This document shows positions 34,966 to 47,550 of a stretch of DNA of 64,000 nt, piece after piece. Numbering within the stretch: position 1 is the stretch's first letter; each line of letters begins with the position of its first letter. The notes beneath the pieces are model-generated. The model was not told where the DNA came from. It searched no databases and saw only the letters and a program-made list of their open reading frames with translations. A program made the translations under genes and the position numbers. The DNA is from Stenopsyche tienmushanensis. Its lineage: Eukaryota; Arthropoda; Insecta; Trichoptera; Stenopsychidae. The stretch spans positions 248,001 through 312,000 of the forward strand of contig WACJ01000253.1 of NCBI GenBank assembly GCA_008973525.1. The letters are read 5' to 3'.

Positions 34966-37900
34966 ATTTTTTTAAAGATATAAGTAATATATAGTATAGT
35001 TAAAGGGTTATATTGCATTTTACATGCTTTATTCTGAATATCCAAATAACCACAAGTTTTTCCTTAATGAAATCAACTTGCTCCATTTTTCTCCTGCTTA
35101 GATTTTTATTCAAGACGTCGAAGTGGAAATGATAGAAAATTAGGGACATTCATGACGATTGTTGGAATAAAAAAAATCTCACAGGTGGTGTGGGCATAAA
35201 TATTCACACGGAGTGGCAAAGCCTCAGAACGTGATTGTTTTATCGATGTGGCGAAAAGCGACCGAAAAAAAAGGACATAAAATCTCTTTTCTGCTTTATG
35301 AGGCATGTTTTCATCTTTATTTTATTCTGATATCCTTATATAGAGAATAAAACAGTCGTAAAATTGGTTACATCGATGGAAAATAAGTTATCGTCGAAGT
35401 TCATGCTTTATGTCGTGCCAATAAAATATTTTTACTCGATCAAACGATTCTCGTCGGTATACCTATGTATTAAATATTTGATGAATCCCTGAAAGCCTTG
35501 TGAAGCTTACCAAGAGTGACTTTTTCAGCGAGAAAAAAACGAAAGTTGACTTCAATCCGAATAAATCCTACTTCGACCTTGGTTGAGAAAATAAATCATA
35601 TTATTATAATATTGAAAATAATTATATATTATATAATGAATTGTCCATGTAATTAATAAATTTGGTTCAATATTATTTAGCGAGCGGAATGTTTAGTTGC
35701 TGCGGGTATTGGTACATGTGAATGCACTAACAAATTACCAAAAAGTCAATAAATATATGAAAATACTACCGTAAAAAGAGATTAAAAACAATTACAAAAA
35801 TAGCTCCATCTCATACATTTTTTAATATATCAAGTCTATTTTTCATCCATGATGGATATTCAGTCACTTTCTTTGTTTATTGATAGATCTACATAAAGTT
35901 CTCTGTGGCTATAAAGTTCAAAACATTTTTGGTTGCAATAATAACTATATTACTACTATTCCACTCTGCTGAAGGTTTTTTCTTTTTCTATCCCAATGGT
36001 ATAGAGTAAAATTTTATTTCTTGTATAAATTTTACTTTACCCTCCTACAAATCTTTTAGATTCCCGAGCAATAAAGCCTCCCACTTTGACTCACCCAAAT
36101 GACGCAAAATATCACCCACGTGATCAAATCGGCGATTTTATGTATAAAATTGCCAGCATGAATGTATTGTCCGATGCTTGCTTCTTCATAAAAAAAGAAA
36201 ATAAAACGGATTTTCCTGTTTTTAATTTAGCTTCAGGTGATAAAATAAAGTTATAATCATTAGAACAAGAAGTATAAAATAATATTATTAATTAAACTAA
36301 AGAATATTGAATTTTTGCTTATCGGTTAAAAATTTGGGAGTCCCAGTTTGTAGTACGTAACACTAGGAATCAAATTGAAATCATAGAGTCCCAGTTTGGA
36401 TAAATAGCAAATATATAGGAAGAGATAACCCAAAGAAAATACATATTAATGATATAATTTTATATGCTGAAATGGACAAGCTGGAATTTGGCTTGATAAC
36501 AATATTATCCGAAGTACTAATTTAACAGGAATATTAATGGCACCCAGTATATCAAGACGACCCTCTTTATATTCTGTGCTGTTTTTTAGTTAGAATAGAT
36601 GACAATTTTAATCTGAATGACATCCAACAACAATATTTTCTTCGCCTATTTTCTAGCAAAAAAAGCAATGGAAAGATAACGAAGATAAAATATTTCTTAG
36701 TCAACCATCGATAGCAAATTTACCCCACATTGTACAATAAATTTAATCCATGGTCGAGTGCTCTTGCCGGAAACCAAACTGATGGGTTGGGATAAAAGTA
36801 TCAAATCAATGCGGTAATAGCTTTTTCTAGATCTGCGATGAATTGGGAAGTTATGATTGGGATTGTCTGTCAATTGGCGTATATTTTATTTATTAGATTT
36901 ATGCAGTTACATTGGAAAAATATTATTCATACAATGGATAAATAAGGTTATTGATATAGCAGTACTTTGTTGGTGTGTATTAAGGAATAGTAAGAGCATC
37001 ACGTAATATAAATATGTTACTCAATATAAGCCGTGTACCGTAAGTACGGTACGGCGAAATTGAATCGTCGATTTCGAAAGAAAGGAATCAATTGTATTAT
37101 TGGCATCTCTCCCAGAATATTTTCTGGATATAGGAACAAAGAATTTTTTAGCGGAAATGTCCTCCGTCTCGCTTTATTATTTTGTGTATATATTTATATT
37201 TTCGATATATTCCAGGAACATTCTCGAGCCCGAAGGAGGTAATAGGAAGTGGAAGAGCAGATTGAAATGGTTCAAGTGGTTTTCTTAATAAGATTCCTTT
37301 CAACTAAGATTATCAGACTTTTGATCACCACGTTAAATGTTTCGTTTGTTACCGATTCGCTCAACAAAAAGACTTCATAAAAGCGGGATAAACGATTTTA
37401 TCTCTATAATAGAAAGTCTAGAGTTTCGAGGGCTCAATCTTCTATGAAAGGGTGGACTGCGTCTTTTCTGATTCGCTCTGAAATTAATTGCTGGGTAAAT
37501 GTCAAATATGATTATTTTCGTGCTGAATCATTGTAAAAGTTATCCATAGTATTTTCAGTTTGAATTTTCACATTTTTGAATTAATATTCACAAGGGCGAG
37601 AGAGAAAAGTCGAAGCTGAAACTGTGAATAAAAATGCTAGGTATATCGGTTGCCTTTGGATGATTGAAAATTCCGTATATTTCACGTACGCCACTAACAC
37701 ACATCGTTTTTTTAATATCGAAATTCTTTTCAAATTTTTCGGTTCAATAAGGCAATATTATGATTTAGCAAAAGAGCTTCTACCGGTGGAAAAATTTAAA
37801 TTAAATGTTGAGAATTTCACCTGTCAGCTATAAAGCTTATTATTTTAGAAAGCTCTACGTGAAGCTTCAGGGGAGCTTTTCAATAACATAGCATACTTCA

Positions 37901-39689
37901 AATTCCGATACATACATTTTCCAATTTTAGTAATTTCCAACCTTAATTTTAAAAATAATATCCATCCAAGCTTAAATTGAAAATTAATATGATTAAGATT
38001 TGTTTCAACTTATTAAGCGTAATTTATAAAATATACTTATTTTTTCATCATACTTATAAAGAAAATTTAAAAAAAGATTTTTTAATTTTGCGTAGACAAT
38101 TTTATATAAACATACACATATGTTGGCTGATGATACAACATGTGCACCATGCTTCCACCAATAGTTATAACCTGACGATACAGACCCTGTGCCATGTTTT
38201 TTGAAACATCATGAACTGCTGGCTCCTGGCAAAAAAACGACATTTATGAAAACAATGAAATTGAGATAAGAAGTTCTTGCTTTTTTGTCAAATTTACTTG
38301 ACGTTTTCCTGTTGATTTCCACCTAGCTGGGATATACTTGGCATATTATTTTAATGAGCGTTGAAAAAAGTCAATTTAATAAAATATTTGCTCATTAATA
38401 AGCATCTCGGAGCTTTTATATAAAAATATTTTAAAAATTACATGAAATAGGATAATTGTATATGTATTTTTTTCAATAACTAATCTCTTTTTGTAAGTAT
38501 ATAATTTGTAAGCCACTTATAATTATTCCATCTTCTTTGATATGAACAAATTTGAAAGTGTCCAGCTTGTAGGCAAAGCAGAGTTATTGTCGTAAATAGA
38601 ATGCTTCCTCATAAAAGTCTAAGGCAAGTTAAGCAGCGAAGGCAATAAAGACGATTTATACAATTTAAATTGTACTTCTACTTTATTCACATCGTTTATT
38701 TTTACGATATTGGCGAGCTTTTCGTATATTTTTGTATAAATACGTGAACGGTGGATGTGGAATCTTTTCGATAAATCAAACTTTTGATTAAAAAGTTTTC
38801 GTTCTGCCGCTAGCGCAATGGCAATGTATTCCTATTTAGAATGAATAAACTTTTCAATTCTTACAAAGTAAGTTGCAGAAAAGAAGGAAACGTACACGAC
38901 ACTTTCGAAATTATCATCACAAACATAATGGTTCTTATCGATGAGTTCAAATTTTGTATTTATTGACAAAAAGTGAATAAAAGCTCATTGAAAATTTTGT
39001 GCACGAAAAGTATAATTTTGAAGCAAAATTTATAAGCAAATTTATGTTTAAAATCTTTTTTTGAAAGACTTTCTAAGATAAAATGCTCTAGCAAGTAGAC
39101 CAGCAGAAGAGCAAATTTTTGAATTTTAGCTGCTTTGATTAAGATCCAAAATTGACATATAATAAAAGTATGCCTCATATTTATATACTATCTTCCTTGT
39201 GAGATACCCTATCTTCATGAAAGATTTTCCTAGTGATGAAGGTTATATTTATTACCTACCATATGCAATTAAATCAAAATATCATTTTTGAATAGTAAAA
39301 ATGTTAACAAACATAATTGTTTGAAACCAAAGGAAATAAAGTAATGAAAAATATATTAGGCACCCTATGTGTTTATAGAGTTATAATAGTCCTTGGAAAG
39401 ATGTATGCTTGTAATGATAACGTGAATATCAATAAATACATTTTTTTAATAGAAGTAGTTTAAAATAGATCTGTAACAAACTTATTTGAAGATGAACTTT
39501 CTTCAGACTTCCATTTCCAATAAGATACTGCAACATGCCATTAGTGCTATTCTTATTTTTAACTACTTCAAAAGAAAAGAATATTGAACTTCTTCCAAAC
39601 TGGCTATTGGAATGACCTGCTCAAATAATGGAATTGCATCCTATTAAAATCATATGGAAAGAAAAATTAGGTGAATTCAAAAAAACATA
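34966..39689. other. Long stretch without recognised genes
   Basis: AT-rich throughout. A near-palindrome GTACCGTA-AG-TACGGTAC lies at 37035-37052. The 69-codon ORF at 37624-37833 (including FFGSIRQYYDLAKELLPVEK) looks somewhat protein-like but I could not assign it; a decayed transposon piece is possible. Nothing else is supported. Confidence 0.4.
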
Positions 39690-40340
39690 GTGTAGCGTGG
39701 GAATAATTTGCGATTGATTTTATTGATTATAAAAATAAATAAATTAATTTCGTCGTTTAATATCGATTTTTGGTCGTCAAAGCGGGCCGTTTTTAATTAC
39801 GTTCGGACCTCAACCTTCTTAAGGGTAGGCCGAGCTAATTCTTTCTATTCCGTTCTGGACGCTTTGGGGACCAGTCGTGTTGATTGTTGGCGGCTCATTT
39901 GCCGCCAATTTCGCGCTACGTTTCCATCATCAAGCCTCTGCGTCGTGATCGTCTGCCGTATCACAAAATGGTAAATAAAATTTATTAAACGAAGTTCATC
40001 ATGTTTTAATTGTTTCCCTCTCGTTTGAGGTTTCCTCCTTTTTGGTGTCGTCGTATGAGCGGTCGAGGATAAAGAATCGCCCCCTCGGCGGAGGAATACG
40101 CATTTTTCCGTCGCGGATGTTTCGAGTTTGTCTCGGTGCCGCGGGGCTCCTTCACCCCTGAGGGCGGAGCCCCCCTCGCTTCTCGTCGAGGCCATTCCGG
40201 CCGAGATGAGAGGCGCAGGGGTGCGTCCGGCCTCCGGAGCGCCCCGCGATTCGAGACGCCCCTCGTGGTGGTCTGCTTGAGGCAGCTGCGACGAAGATTG
40301 CGGGCCCCCGAAGACGGCAAGGGGCTTAAACGCAACAATA
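39690..40340. other. GC-rich island (core about 40060-40320), nature unknown
   Basis: Inside AT-rich DNA, about 260 bases are strongly G+C- and CpG-rich (for example CCGCGGGGCTCCTTCACCCC, GGAGCGCCCCGCGATTCGAG). The left shoulder (39780-39960) is moderately rich and includes GCGGCTCATTTGCCGCC. A minus-strand ORF of 181 codons (39845-40390) and plus- and minus-strand ORFs of 91 and 121 codons overlap here. Such overlapping openness is expected from high G+C alone, and no domain is recognised. It may be part of an LTR or LINE gag/leader, or an isolated CpG-rich regulatory element. Confidence 0.4.
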
Positions 40341-41330
40341 GTATATCCAAAATAATAAAAAAAATGTCCAAAATGCAATTTTCTCAACAAAAAATGGATA
40401 TGTACCTATGATAATCATGTCAAAGTGGTTGACAATGGTTTGATAAAAATGGTTTTTTAGGTCTTTTGTTTAGGACAAAACACAAATATGAAAATAAGTA
40501 AAAATATATTGTATAACCACTGAACTATTTTATGTTTAATATCATCCAAAATCACCTAATGGAAAATAATATTTAATAAATTGGACGCCAAATACTATTC
40601 CCCATAATACATATATTGCATTTGAATACATTTGATCGCAATTTATAGACCATTAGGTAAAATGGATGTCAAATTATTGAAATCAATATAAGCACAATCA
40701 TACACCATTTAAAATTAATTCGGTTGAAAACTAAAACGACGCACTTTGACTAAACTATTTTTAATTAGCTGAACGGAATTTGATCATAGCTATCATTAAA
40801 TAAAGGTCACAATCAGTCGACTTAAGGATTATTATAACCCTAAATACAATTTAATAGCCATTTATTAAGGAAACATGTGATGCTCGTGCACGCACGCGGG
40901 TTCGTTCCACTTTCGGACCGCGGTGGTCGAGTGCTGATAGAAATACCGTCGTTTTAACTAATTAATTTTATTTATTCTGCGAAATCGATTTACGAAAACG
41001 GTGTACCCACAAGACGAGATTGATGTCGGTTCTCTAGACGCAATGTGTTCGCAGAACAACAGGAGATGTCACTGTTATTCTGGCAAAGTGAATCTGCACA
41101 AATTTAAATAGAACATGCAACAATTTAAATATTTTAAAGACACATTTGAATCAAATTCATTGTACGTTATATCGAGATTTAAATCTGCTTATTGAGGTTT
41201 AAGGATTAAGATCCATCCAAGATCTCCTTATTCAGCCCGCATCATTTGATTTTGATGAAATTATTACAAAATATTTAGTTTTGCCAAGATATTATAAGAG
41301 AGAATAAGTAGTGATACCCACTCAGATTTT
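40341..41330. other. No recognisable feature
   Basis: AT-rich except for a short GC-rich spot near 40890-40930 (GCACGCACGCGGGTTCGTTC). I see nothing to annotate. Confidence 0.4.
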
Positions 41331-41336
41331 CGCCTT

Positions 41337-41374
41337 TATAAAACGACATTCGGCAAACGCTTCACGTATCATTC
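41337..41374 (+). promoter_or_regulatory. Possible core promoter: TATA box plus arthropod initiator
   Basis: TATAAAA at 41337-41343 is followed by TCATTC at 41369-41374, which fits the arthropod initiator TCAKTY. The A of the initiator lies 34 bases after the first T of the box, slightly wide of the usual 30-31. About 35 bases later, CATGTAAGGG could be a weak splice donor. No coding exon is recognised downstream, so this is only a candidate. Confidence 0.2.
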
Positions 41375-42394
41375 GCACTTCTACTCCATCACATCTCATG
41401 TAAGGGTGAAAGGTGAGGGAAAGGGACGTATTTCACCGCCACGGATGAAGCAAGGGATGCTGCGGATCTATTTACGTTGATGACACCCTATAAAACTTAT
41501 CCGCGAATGTCGGGAAATACACAAAACCATAAAAACGCGAGGGATAGCTCGGCAATCATTTTGTCAGCGTTTTTCCTCCCTGTTTGGTGCGAAGAAATGT
41601 TGAAAAACAGAAATTGGGGTGGAGACACACCCGGAATAAAAATAGCCACAGAACAAAGAAAAACAATATATTCACTGATGTTTGTTCTAAAAATTGTTTT
41701 TGTTCATTTACGCCATAAACACTTGGCTTCTATTTTTTTGGGTGTCGCAAAACGTTTACCTTAGCCAAACTGAAATGAGCAAAAATATAATTTTATGAAT
41801 TTCATACCTAATATTTCAAATTAAATTTAAGTCTGAAATATTTTAAGTAATGTTATACAAATTTTGATCACATTTAAATGATTATGTATCGATACAGTTT
41901 ACGTATTGAAGTGCTATGAATTCTAAATGACGTATTTTAGTCAGTAAAAAAATATTACAATCAATACTATAAACGATTTGCTTTTAATATGTTCAAATTC
42001 GGCTTTTTAAATATATTTGGCCTTTAAATATGTTAAATAGAGCTAAATAGTTAATGAGGAAAAAAACAGCCAACTATTGTATTCAACTTTAGATAATATC
42101 TAAGAATTGCTTTTCCAGATCTTTGTGGATTACGGTTAGCAGATTTCTCAGAATGTAATATATATGATTTTTCAAAGATACATTTTTAGGCTACATCGAG
42201 TACGATAACTTGGTAATTAAGCTTAAAGCCTTCAATATATTGAGAAAGTTTAGTCTTGCATTTATAGTTAAATGTATCCGTAACGATTATTTTTGTTTAT
42301 AGTCAAAATAATAATTGGCTTATTGACTGAAAGTATTTGTTTCCTTTAGGCATGTCAGGTAATAAAAATACACTGTGCCCTCGTACAGCCTCCT
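41375..42394. other. No recognisable gene
   Basis: A 95-codon ORF at 41477-41764 follows the possible promoter but shows no known motif and no coding-like bias. The rest is AT-rich. Confidence 0.35.
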
Positions 42395-42580
42395 TCAAAC
42401 GGTCATAGATTCAAACCCAAATGACGGTAAACCCGTTGGAAGATCTTATCTTCGCTGGGTTGATCAGGTCAATTAGGACGTCAAAAATTTAAGTCAGAGA
42501 AATCGGAGAGAAGAGACTCATATTAGACGTATATGATGGAAGCATGGTCACCAATCGAGGCTTCTTGAAATGAGTGAGTG
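42395..42580 (+). mobile_element. tRNA-derived SINE-like unit (copy B)
   Basis: From a worn B box (AGATTCAAACC, 42407-42417) the sequence parallels copy A at 6657: CCAAATGACGGTAAAC, GTTGATCAGGTCAATTAGG, and near the end ATGAGTGAGTGG, matching ATGAGTGAGTGATTGG. The A box is not convincing. It is an old copy without a clear tail. Confidence 0.45.
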
Positions 42581-43691
42581 GTTCATATATGTATCAATGG
42601 AGTGAGATACATGGATGCTGTGAATGTGGCGCATCCCTTAAATTTCACGCCGAGAATATTTATGTATCAAGTTTAAATTTTGTATGACTTATTTCGTTTT
42701 GATTAACTTTTGGTTGCGTTCACAACATGAAAACCCTTCTCTGATCCCGGCTTTATATTGGTCTCGCTATTCAGGAACATGAATCTGTTTGTAAAAGTGC
42801 CCAATAAGGTGCAAAACCTAGCTTAATATGCATTTCCGCGAGGACTTGCCCATTCTTAACTTTGAGTGGTCACTTTGCGCTCTGAGTACGAGAGGTAGGA
42901 AGACTAGCTAGACGAAGTAAGAATTAAACTTATATACATTAAATTAAAACTATATAATAAATAATATTTGTGGCCACAAGGTTTGTGTGTCCAACCGGTC
43001 CGCCTTTCAGGCCGTTGTCACTTCGAATTAGCGCCTCGCAATCGGACGCTATACCCGGACAGGTCTACAGAACATGGCATGCTTCCATGAATGGATCTTG
43101 GTATGGGCACTGCGAGACTGGGGAAAACCTAAGCCTATGTAACGGAACCAGTATGATATATAAAATAAAGGTTTTTTTTACAGAATGTATTAGTATAAAA
43201 TTCAATGCATGGCACTGTTATACACGTTTGTTACATAGTTGGCTGATGTATGCTCAATTTAGTCTAATTCGTATTAAAAACAGTTCAGATCCTGAGGAAG
43301 TCATGGCTAGTCACTGTTCCAAATCGTTGATTTTTGTTAAAACCAAACACATTTATATTTTTGTGGATAGATTGTAGACGTATTAATTGGTAGTCAAGAA
43401 AATGTGATCTCATCTTATCACTTCTGGATTATTATATAATTGCCATGATTTTTATCAGTGGCAAATACATCAAATTACGATTATTAAGTGAAGGTTTTAT
43501 TGAATATTTGGATAATCAAGAACATCTTTGAAATATCAAAATAAAATTGTTCATATACACTATAGAGTATATATAGTTTCATCATACAAAAATATTACAA
43601 CTTGTCGTCTTAAATTCACAAGATATTATTTCATCCCTTATTACAAGGGAGTAAATGTGTCGTATGCTATGTGCTTTGCGAAATTGTCACA
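42581..43691. other. No recognised gene; GC-richer patch at 42970-43145
   Basis: A 170-base patch reads in one frame as RFVCPTGPPFRPLSLRISAS and further WHASMNGSWYGHCETGENLS, open for 135 codons but without an ATG start. It resembles nothing I can name, and AT-rich sequence without coding character follows. Confidence 0.35.
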
Positions 43692-43826
43692 TGACGTATT
43701 GAGGCGGACAGGCTGTTTGGAGCCCTGGCTTATGAGAGGCTCGCGCTTGACGCAAAACTCTTGACGCATAGCGCCGAAGCTGACGCATGACGCATGACGA
43801 GATAGTGGCACTGCAAGCGTGACGCC
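43692..43826 (+). repeat. Cluster of TGACGCA-type heptamers
   Basis: TGACGTA (43692), TGACGCA at 43748, 43762, 43781 and 43788, TGACGA (43795) and TGACGCC (43820) fall within 135 bases, most within 53. The pair at 43781 and 43788 is a perfect head-to-tail tandem. The motif resembles the CRE/bZIP half-site TGACG. It is either a decayed minisatellite or a binding-site cluster. Confidence 0.5.
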
Positions 43827-46800
43827 GTGACAGCCTAATCCACCCGACGGATGGATTACGCGACCCCGAAAAGCTGAAGTGACGAAGGCTGCTGGATTGC
43901 TTGTGAAATATCTCCCTTTTGATAATACACCCTCCAAGAATAACCGACCCTTCTTCGCCAAACGTGCTGTCCAGCTGAAAAAAAATTGGTGTAAAATATG
44001 AGCCCAGTGAAAATAACCCTAAAAGGGATAAAAGATGCCTCTTACAATTTATGCTACGAATTTCACTAACGGTTACGAATGCGAAGCTTTTTCGCTGGAG
44101 ATTTGTCTACAGAAAACGTATGAGGTAGGAATTAAATTTGCTGGTTTGTTTCCAAAAAAAATATAAGCTACGGGTTAGTCATTCTTTGAGACTATGTTCT
44201 AATCCAGCAGTTAAATATTAAAGCTTCTGTGTCGTAATTGGGGATAAAATATTGTATATGGTTGAATTGAAGGAATACATACATTGAAGGTAAGATCTTT
44301 TATTATAGGGTTTGTATAGGGTAAGATTGTGCTAAGATGATGAGCTCTAATTTAATTATAATGTAGCTTTTAAACTAATATTGAAGATTTTATTACTAAT
44401 ATTTTATATATTTCATTATATTTAACTTAAAAATAGAATTCAAATACAATCGCGTAATATCAAGATATTTCGCTTCATCTTAAGGTGCCATATCTTTTAC
44501 CGGACGTAGATGATTTTTAGTGGAGATTTTCTTAGGGGTAGATTATTTTTATGTTGTATAAATGGATAAAGCTATTTAAATGGGTTTTTTGATATCGAAA
44601 CTCGTAAAAATATTTATTTATCAATGGATAGTTGTTTTTTTGATTACATCCAAAAGGTTTTAATTATGGGACACGGACAAAATGTTATAATAATTATTCA
44701 ATATGAACAGTTTCTACGAAAATGATTTAAATAGATGAATAGTAAATTTTTGAACTAATTCTAAAGCAATGAACAGATATGCCATGGAAGAACAATATAA
44801 TAAAGATATAATGTTTACATTCAAGTGAAATTCTCTCAAATGTTGTTCTTTGATCAAAAGAAAAATTCATAATTTGGAACAGTAAGTTGCCATAAAAAAG
44901 TATCAACACAATAAATATATACATATGAGTACTTGTTCAATAATGTATATAATGATCGATGTCGAATAAATTCAATTTTTTGCGTATAATAAAATAAATG
45001 TATACGAAAAATAGTATTCATACATTTTAAAAAATGAGAATAAGTATCTCAAGCAGGATTACTTTCATTTCATATAAAATGTTATGACTTTCTTGTTCCT
45101 ACTTTATACATATATATTACCAGTCTGCAATTGAAACAGTTGCTGTACGAATAGAACTATTAGAAATTCAGCAGCTCAAGCTCTAGAAGCTATACATAAT
45201 TTACAAAAGACCTCTCAACCACCAACCTCTTACTTATATTTGGGTCCTCGTACATGTGTCCAATATTTTAATTAAAAAATATTAGTTAATGCTTGGATTT
45301 AACTGAAGCATGCAAATATTATAATAAATAATTAGGATTGATCAAGCATATAGTTTTCGACAATGCCAGATACAAATATGCTGATAATGACTGTTTTTCT
45401 AGTAATATCTGTTGTATTAAGACTTTTCTTTTGATCATTCAATATTCGTAATGCTAATTTAAAGGTTAATTTTTATTCTTTTAGGCAAGCATACAGGCAA
45501 AATATACAGGCAAAATAAGTATATATAACGATGAGAAGTAATTGAAAATGTTGCTCTGAGCCATTGCTTGAGTGGATTTAGTTCACAGTAATATTGAAAA
45601 GGATGTTTAGATCTGGTTTAAACCAACGTAATAAAGTGTTTGTTCAATGTTAGTATGCTTTTTTTTATCATTCAAGTCAATTTCAGGCTAAGGATAGAGG
45701 ATAGAACTCAATATATACGTTACTCTATTTTGTTTATAATATTATATATTATTTTTTCAAAAAGATACATATAAAAAACAAATCATCTAAAAATAATAAG
45801 GAAAAATATTTTGTTGTTTGATTTTCGCGATAAAGATTTCTCTGGTATTGAATTTTATTGATTAAAAAAGTTAAAAGCTTCGTAATTATTCCTCATCACA
45901 AAGCGGATTTTTACTTAAGAAAAAAAAATACTCCGTAATGAGACTTTAAATATTTTCCTATTTTTTTGATAAAAATCGAGTTCTTTGAAGATACTCCCTT
46001 TTATCAATTTATCCGTCCACGTTTTTTGGCAAAGGGCGAATGTATTTGTTTGAGAGGTAATAACGTTACCCGTGTAACTAATTACCTCGATATAATTAAC
46101 TCTACGCTAATCCCAGGGGTCCGGAGAAGTTCATGGATGTTTTTTTATTTACATTAACTCGCTGAATTTGCAAAAAGGGTTTTTTTGTATTCCAAGTCCC
46201 TCGCGGTTCTCAGAAAGGTATTTTTCCTTTGAAACGATGTGGGTGTAAAAATAACAGACACGAGCATTTATTTGGTTATTTATAAACACAGTGGGTTATT
46301 TTAAACGTGGGTTGCTCTCAAATTTTGATCAAAGACACGATTTACATAACACAAAAAATAAGATTGACTCCAGATATGCCGGTGGGTTGTAGCTTAATCT
46401 TATGAAAACCTTAACGCTTTCGATTTTTCAATCGAATTTCAGAGTTATAGCACCGTAAAAGTTGGTAAACAATCGGCTGTCAATATTTTAATGTTGCGGA
46501 GATTATATTCGAAGAAAAACAGATAATGCTTACGTCGATACATTAACCAAAGTCATCCCCTATTCAATATTATCAAATAAGTAAGAATCATAAAGTATTG
46601 TTACAAAAATAAAATTTGTAGTATGAGATGAAATTACCTCGACATGAAAACGCTAATCGTGGTCCTTTTTCCTGATAGGGGAAAATGTCCTGAAGTCATC
46701 GTCACTCTTCATACATTTCTTTTCCCGATTATCATATTTCCCTTTTTTGGGTTTCCTTCTTCTCCAATTCGTTAGTTGAATGGAACAGGTAGGTCATCTG

Positions 46801-46836
46801 ATCAAAAATAACCATGGCGTGGGGTGCAATCCGAGG
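43827..46836. other. No recognisable gene
   Basis: AT-rich. A short direct repeat (ATACAGGCAAAATA twice) lies at about 45492-45519. The sequence just left of the hAT insertion (GCGTGGGGTGCAATCCGAGG) joins across the element to CATTGCCCGTTGGGACCACC. Confidence 0.45.
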
Positions 46837-46844
46837 CGCTACAC
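46837..46844. repeat. 8-bp target site duplication, left copy (CGCTACAC)
   Basis: It is identical to 49571-49578 on the other side of the hAT element. Length 8 is the hAT rule, and the central TA fits the nnnTAnnn consensus of the Buster group. Confidence 0.9.
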
Positions 46845-46866
46845 CATGGGTCGTCAACCTGGTCCG

Positions 46867-46888
46867 TACCGCCCACTAGTGGGCGGTA
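46867..46888. promoter_or_regulatory. Subterminal palindrome of the hAT element
   Basis: It is a perfect 22-bp palindrome made of two GTGGGCGGTA half-sites in opposite orientation. The half-site reappears twice near the other end. By analogy with other hAT elements these are inferred to be binding sites for the BED finger of the transposase. Confidence 0.6.
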
Positions 46889-47550
46889 AGGGCTTTCGTG
46901 GTGGGCTGTGGGAGATTTTTGCTTTTACCCAAAAATCTTTGATAATTTCATTTCACAATTTTTATTTTTCGGCATAGCTTTCTTCATCCATCTACTAAAC
47001 ATATTGCGATCGGATTACCTTTTTTCATTGCTACATTTAGAAAGTAACACGTGCCTAATTGCAAATTCTTAGAATTTCGTCCTGGGAACCTAGCGGACGC
47101 AGGCTGAAATGATGGCTTTATCTATGCGAAACGTATTAAAATAATGAGATGCGCAGCTGTTTTGGATAAGTAAGATGTATAGACCTTTCTTTATTCAATA
47201 CGACGATAATCCTTTGTAATTTTTGAGAAGTCAAGGTAATCTTACCAAAAAAAAATAAGTCGAAATTACCGATAGTTAAATATTGACAAAATTGTAGAAA
47301 TTCTGGCAGTCCATCACATTATCACAAGCAGTACACATCGGTCTTCAACAAGCTTCGTTTCAAAACTCTTCGACGGTTTACTTCCAAATTCGCTTCACTT
47401 CGGGGAAACTTTCTGCCCGTGTGTCTTCAAAGAATCCTGACATCAAGAAATCCGTTCAAAACAAAGTGTAGTGTTTAATTGTAGGCAGTACCTACATATT
47501 TATATTCGTGATAAGCTAAAGTTAAATAACTTTTTTACAATAGTGTTCCC

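Noticed and set aside
37624..37833. hAT transposase fragment
   Set aside because: A few words (FFGSIRQYYD, THRFF) recall hAT proteins, but their order does not match any family layout I know.
39845..40390. 181-codon minus-strand ORF
   Set aside because: It overlaps ORFs of 121 codons (minus) and 91 codons (plus) in a GC-rich island, where stops are rare by composition. No domain is recognised, so it is not called a gene.
42970..43377. 135-codon plus-strand ORF
   Set aside because: It begins at a GTG rather than an ATG, which is not expected in a eukaryote. Only the first 60 residues look unlike background, so it is kept as a finding and not as a gene.
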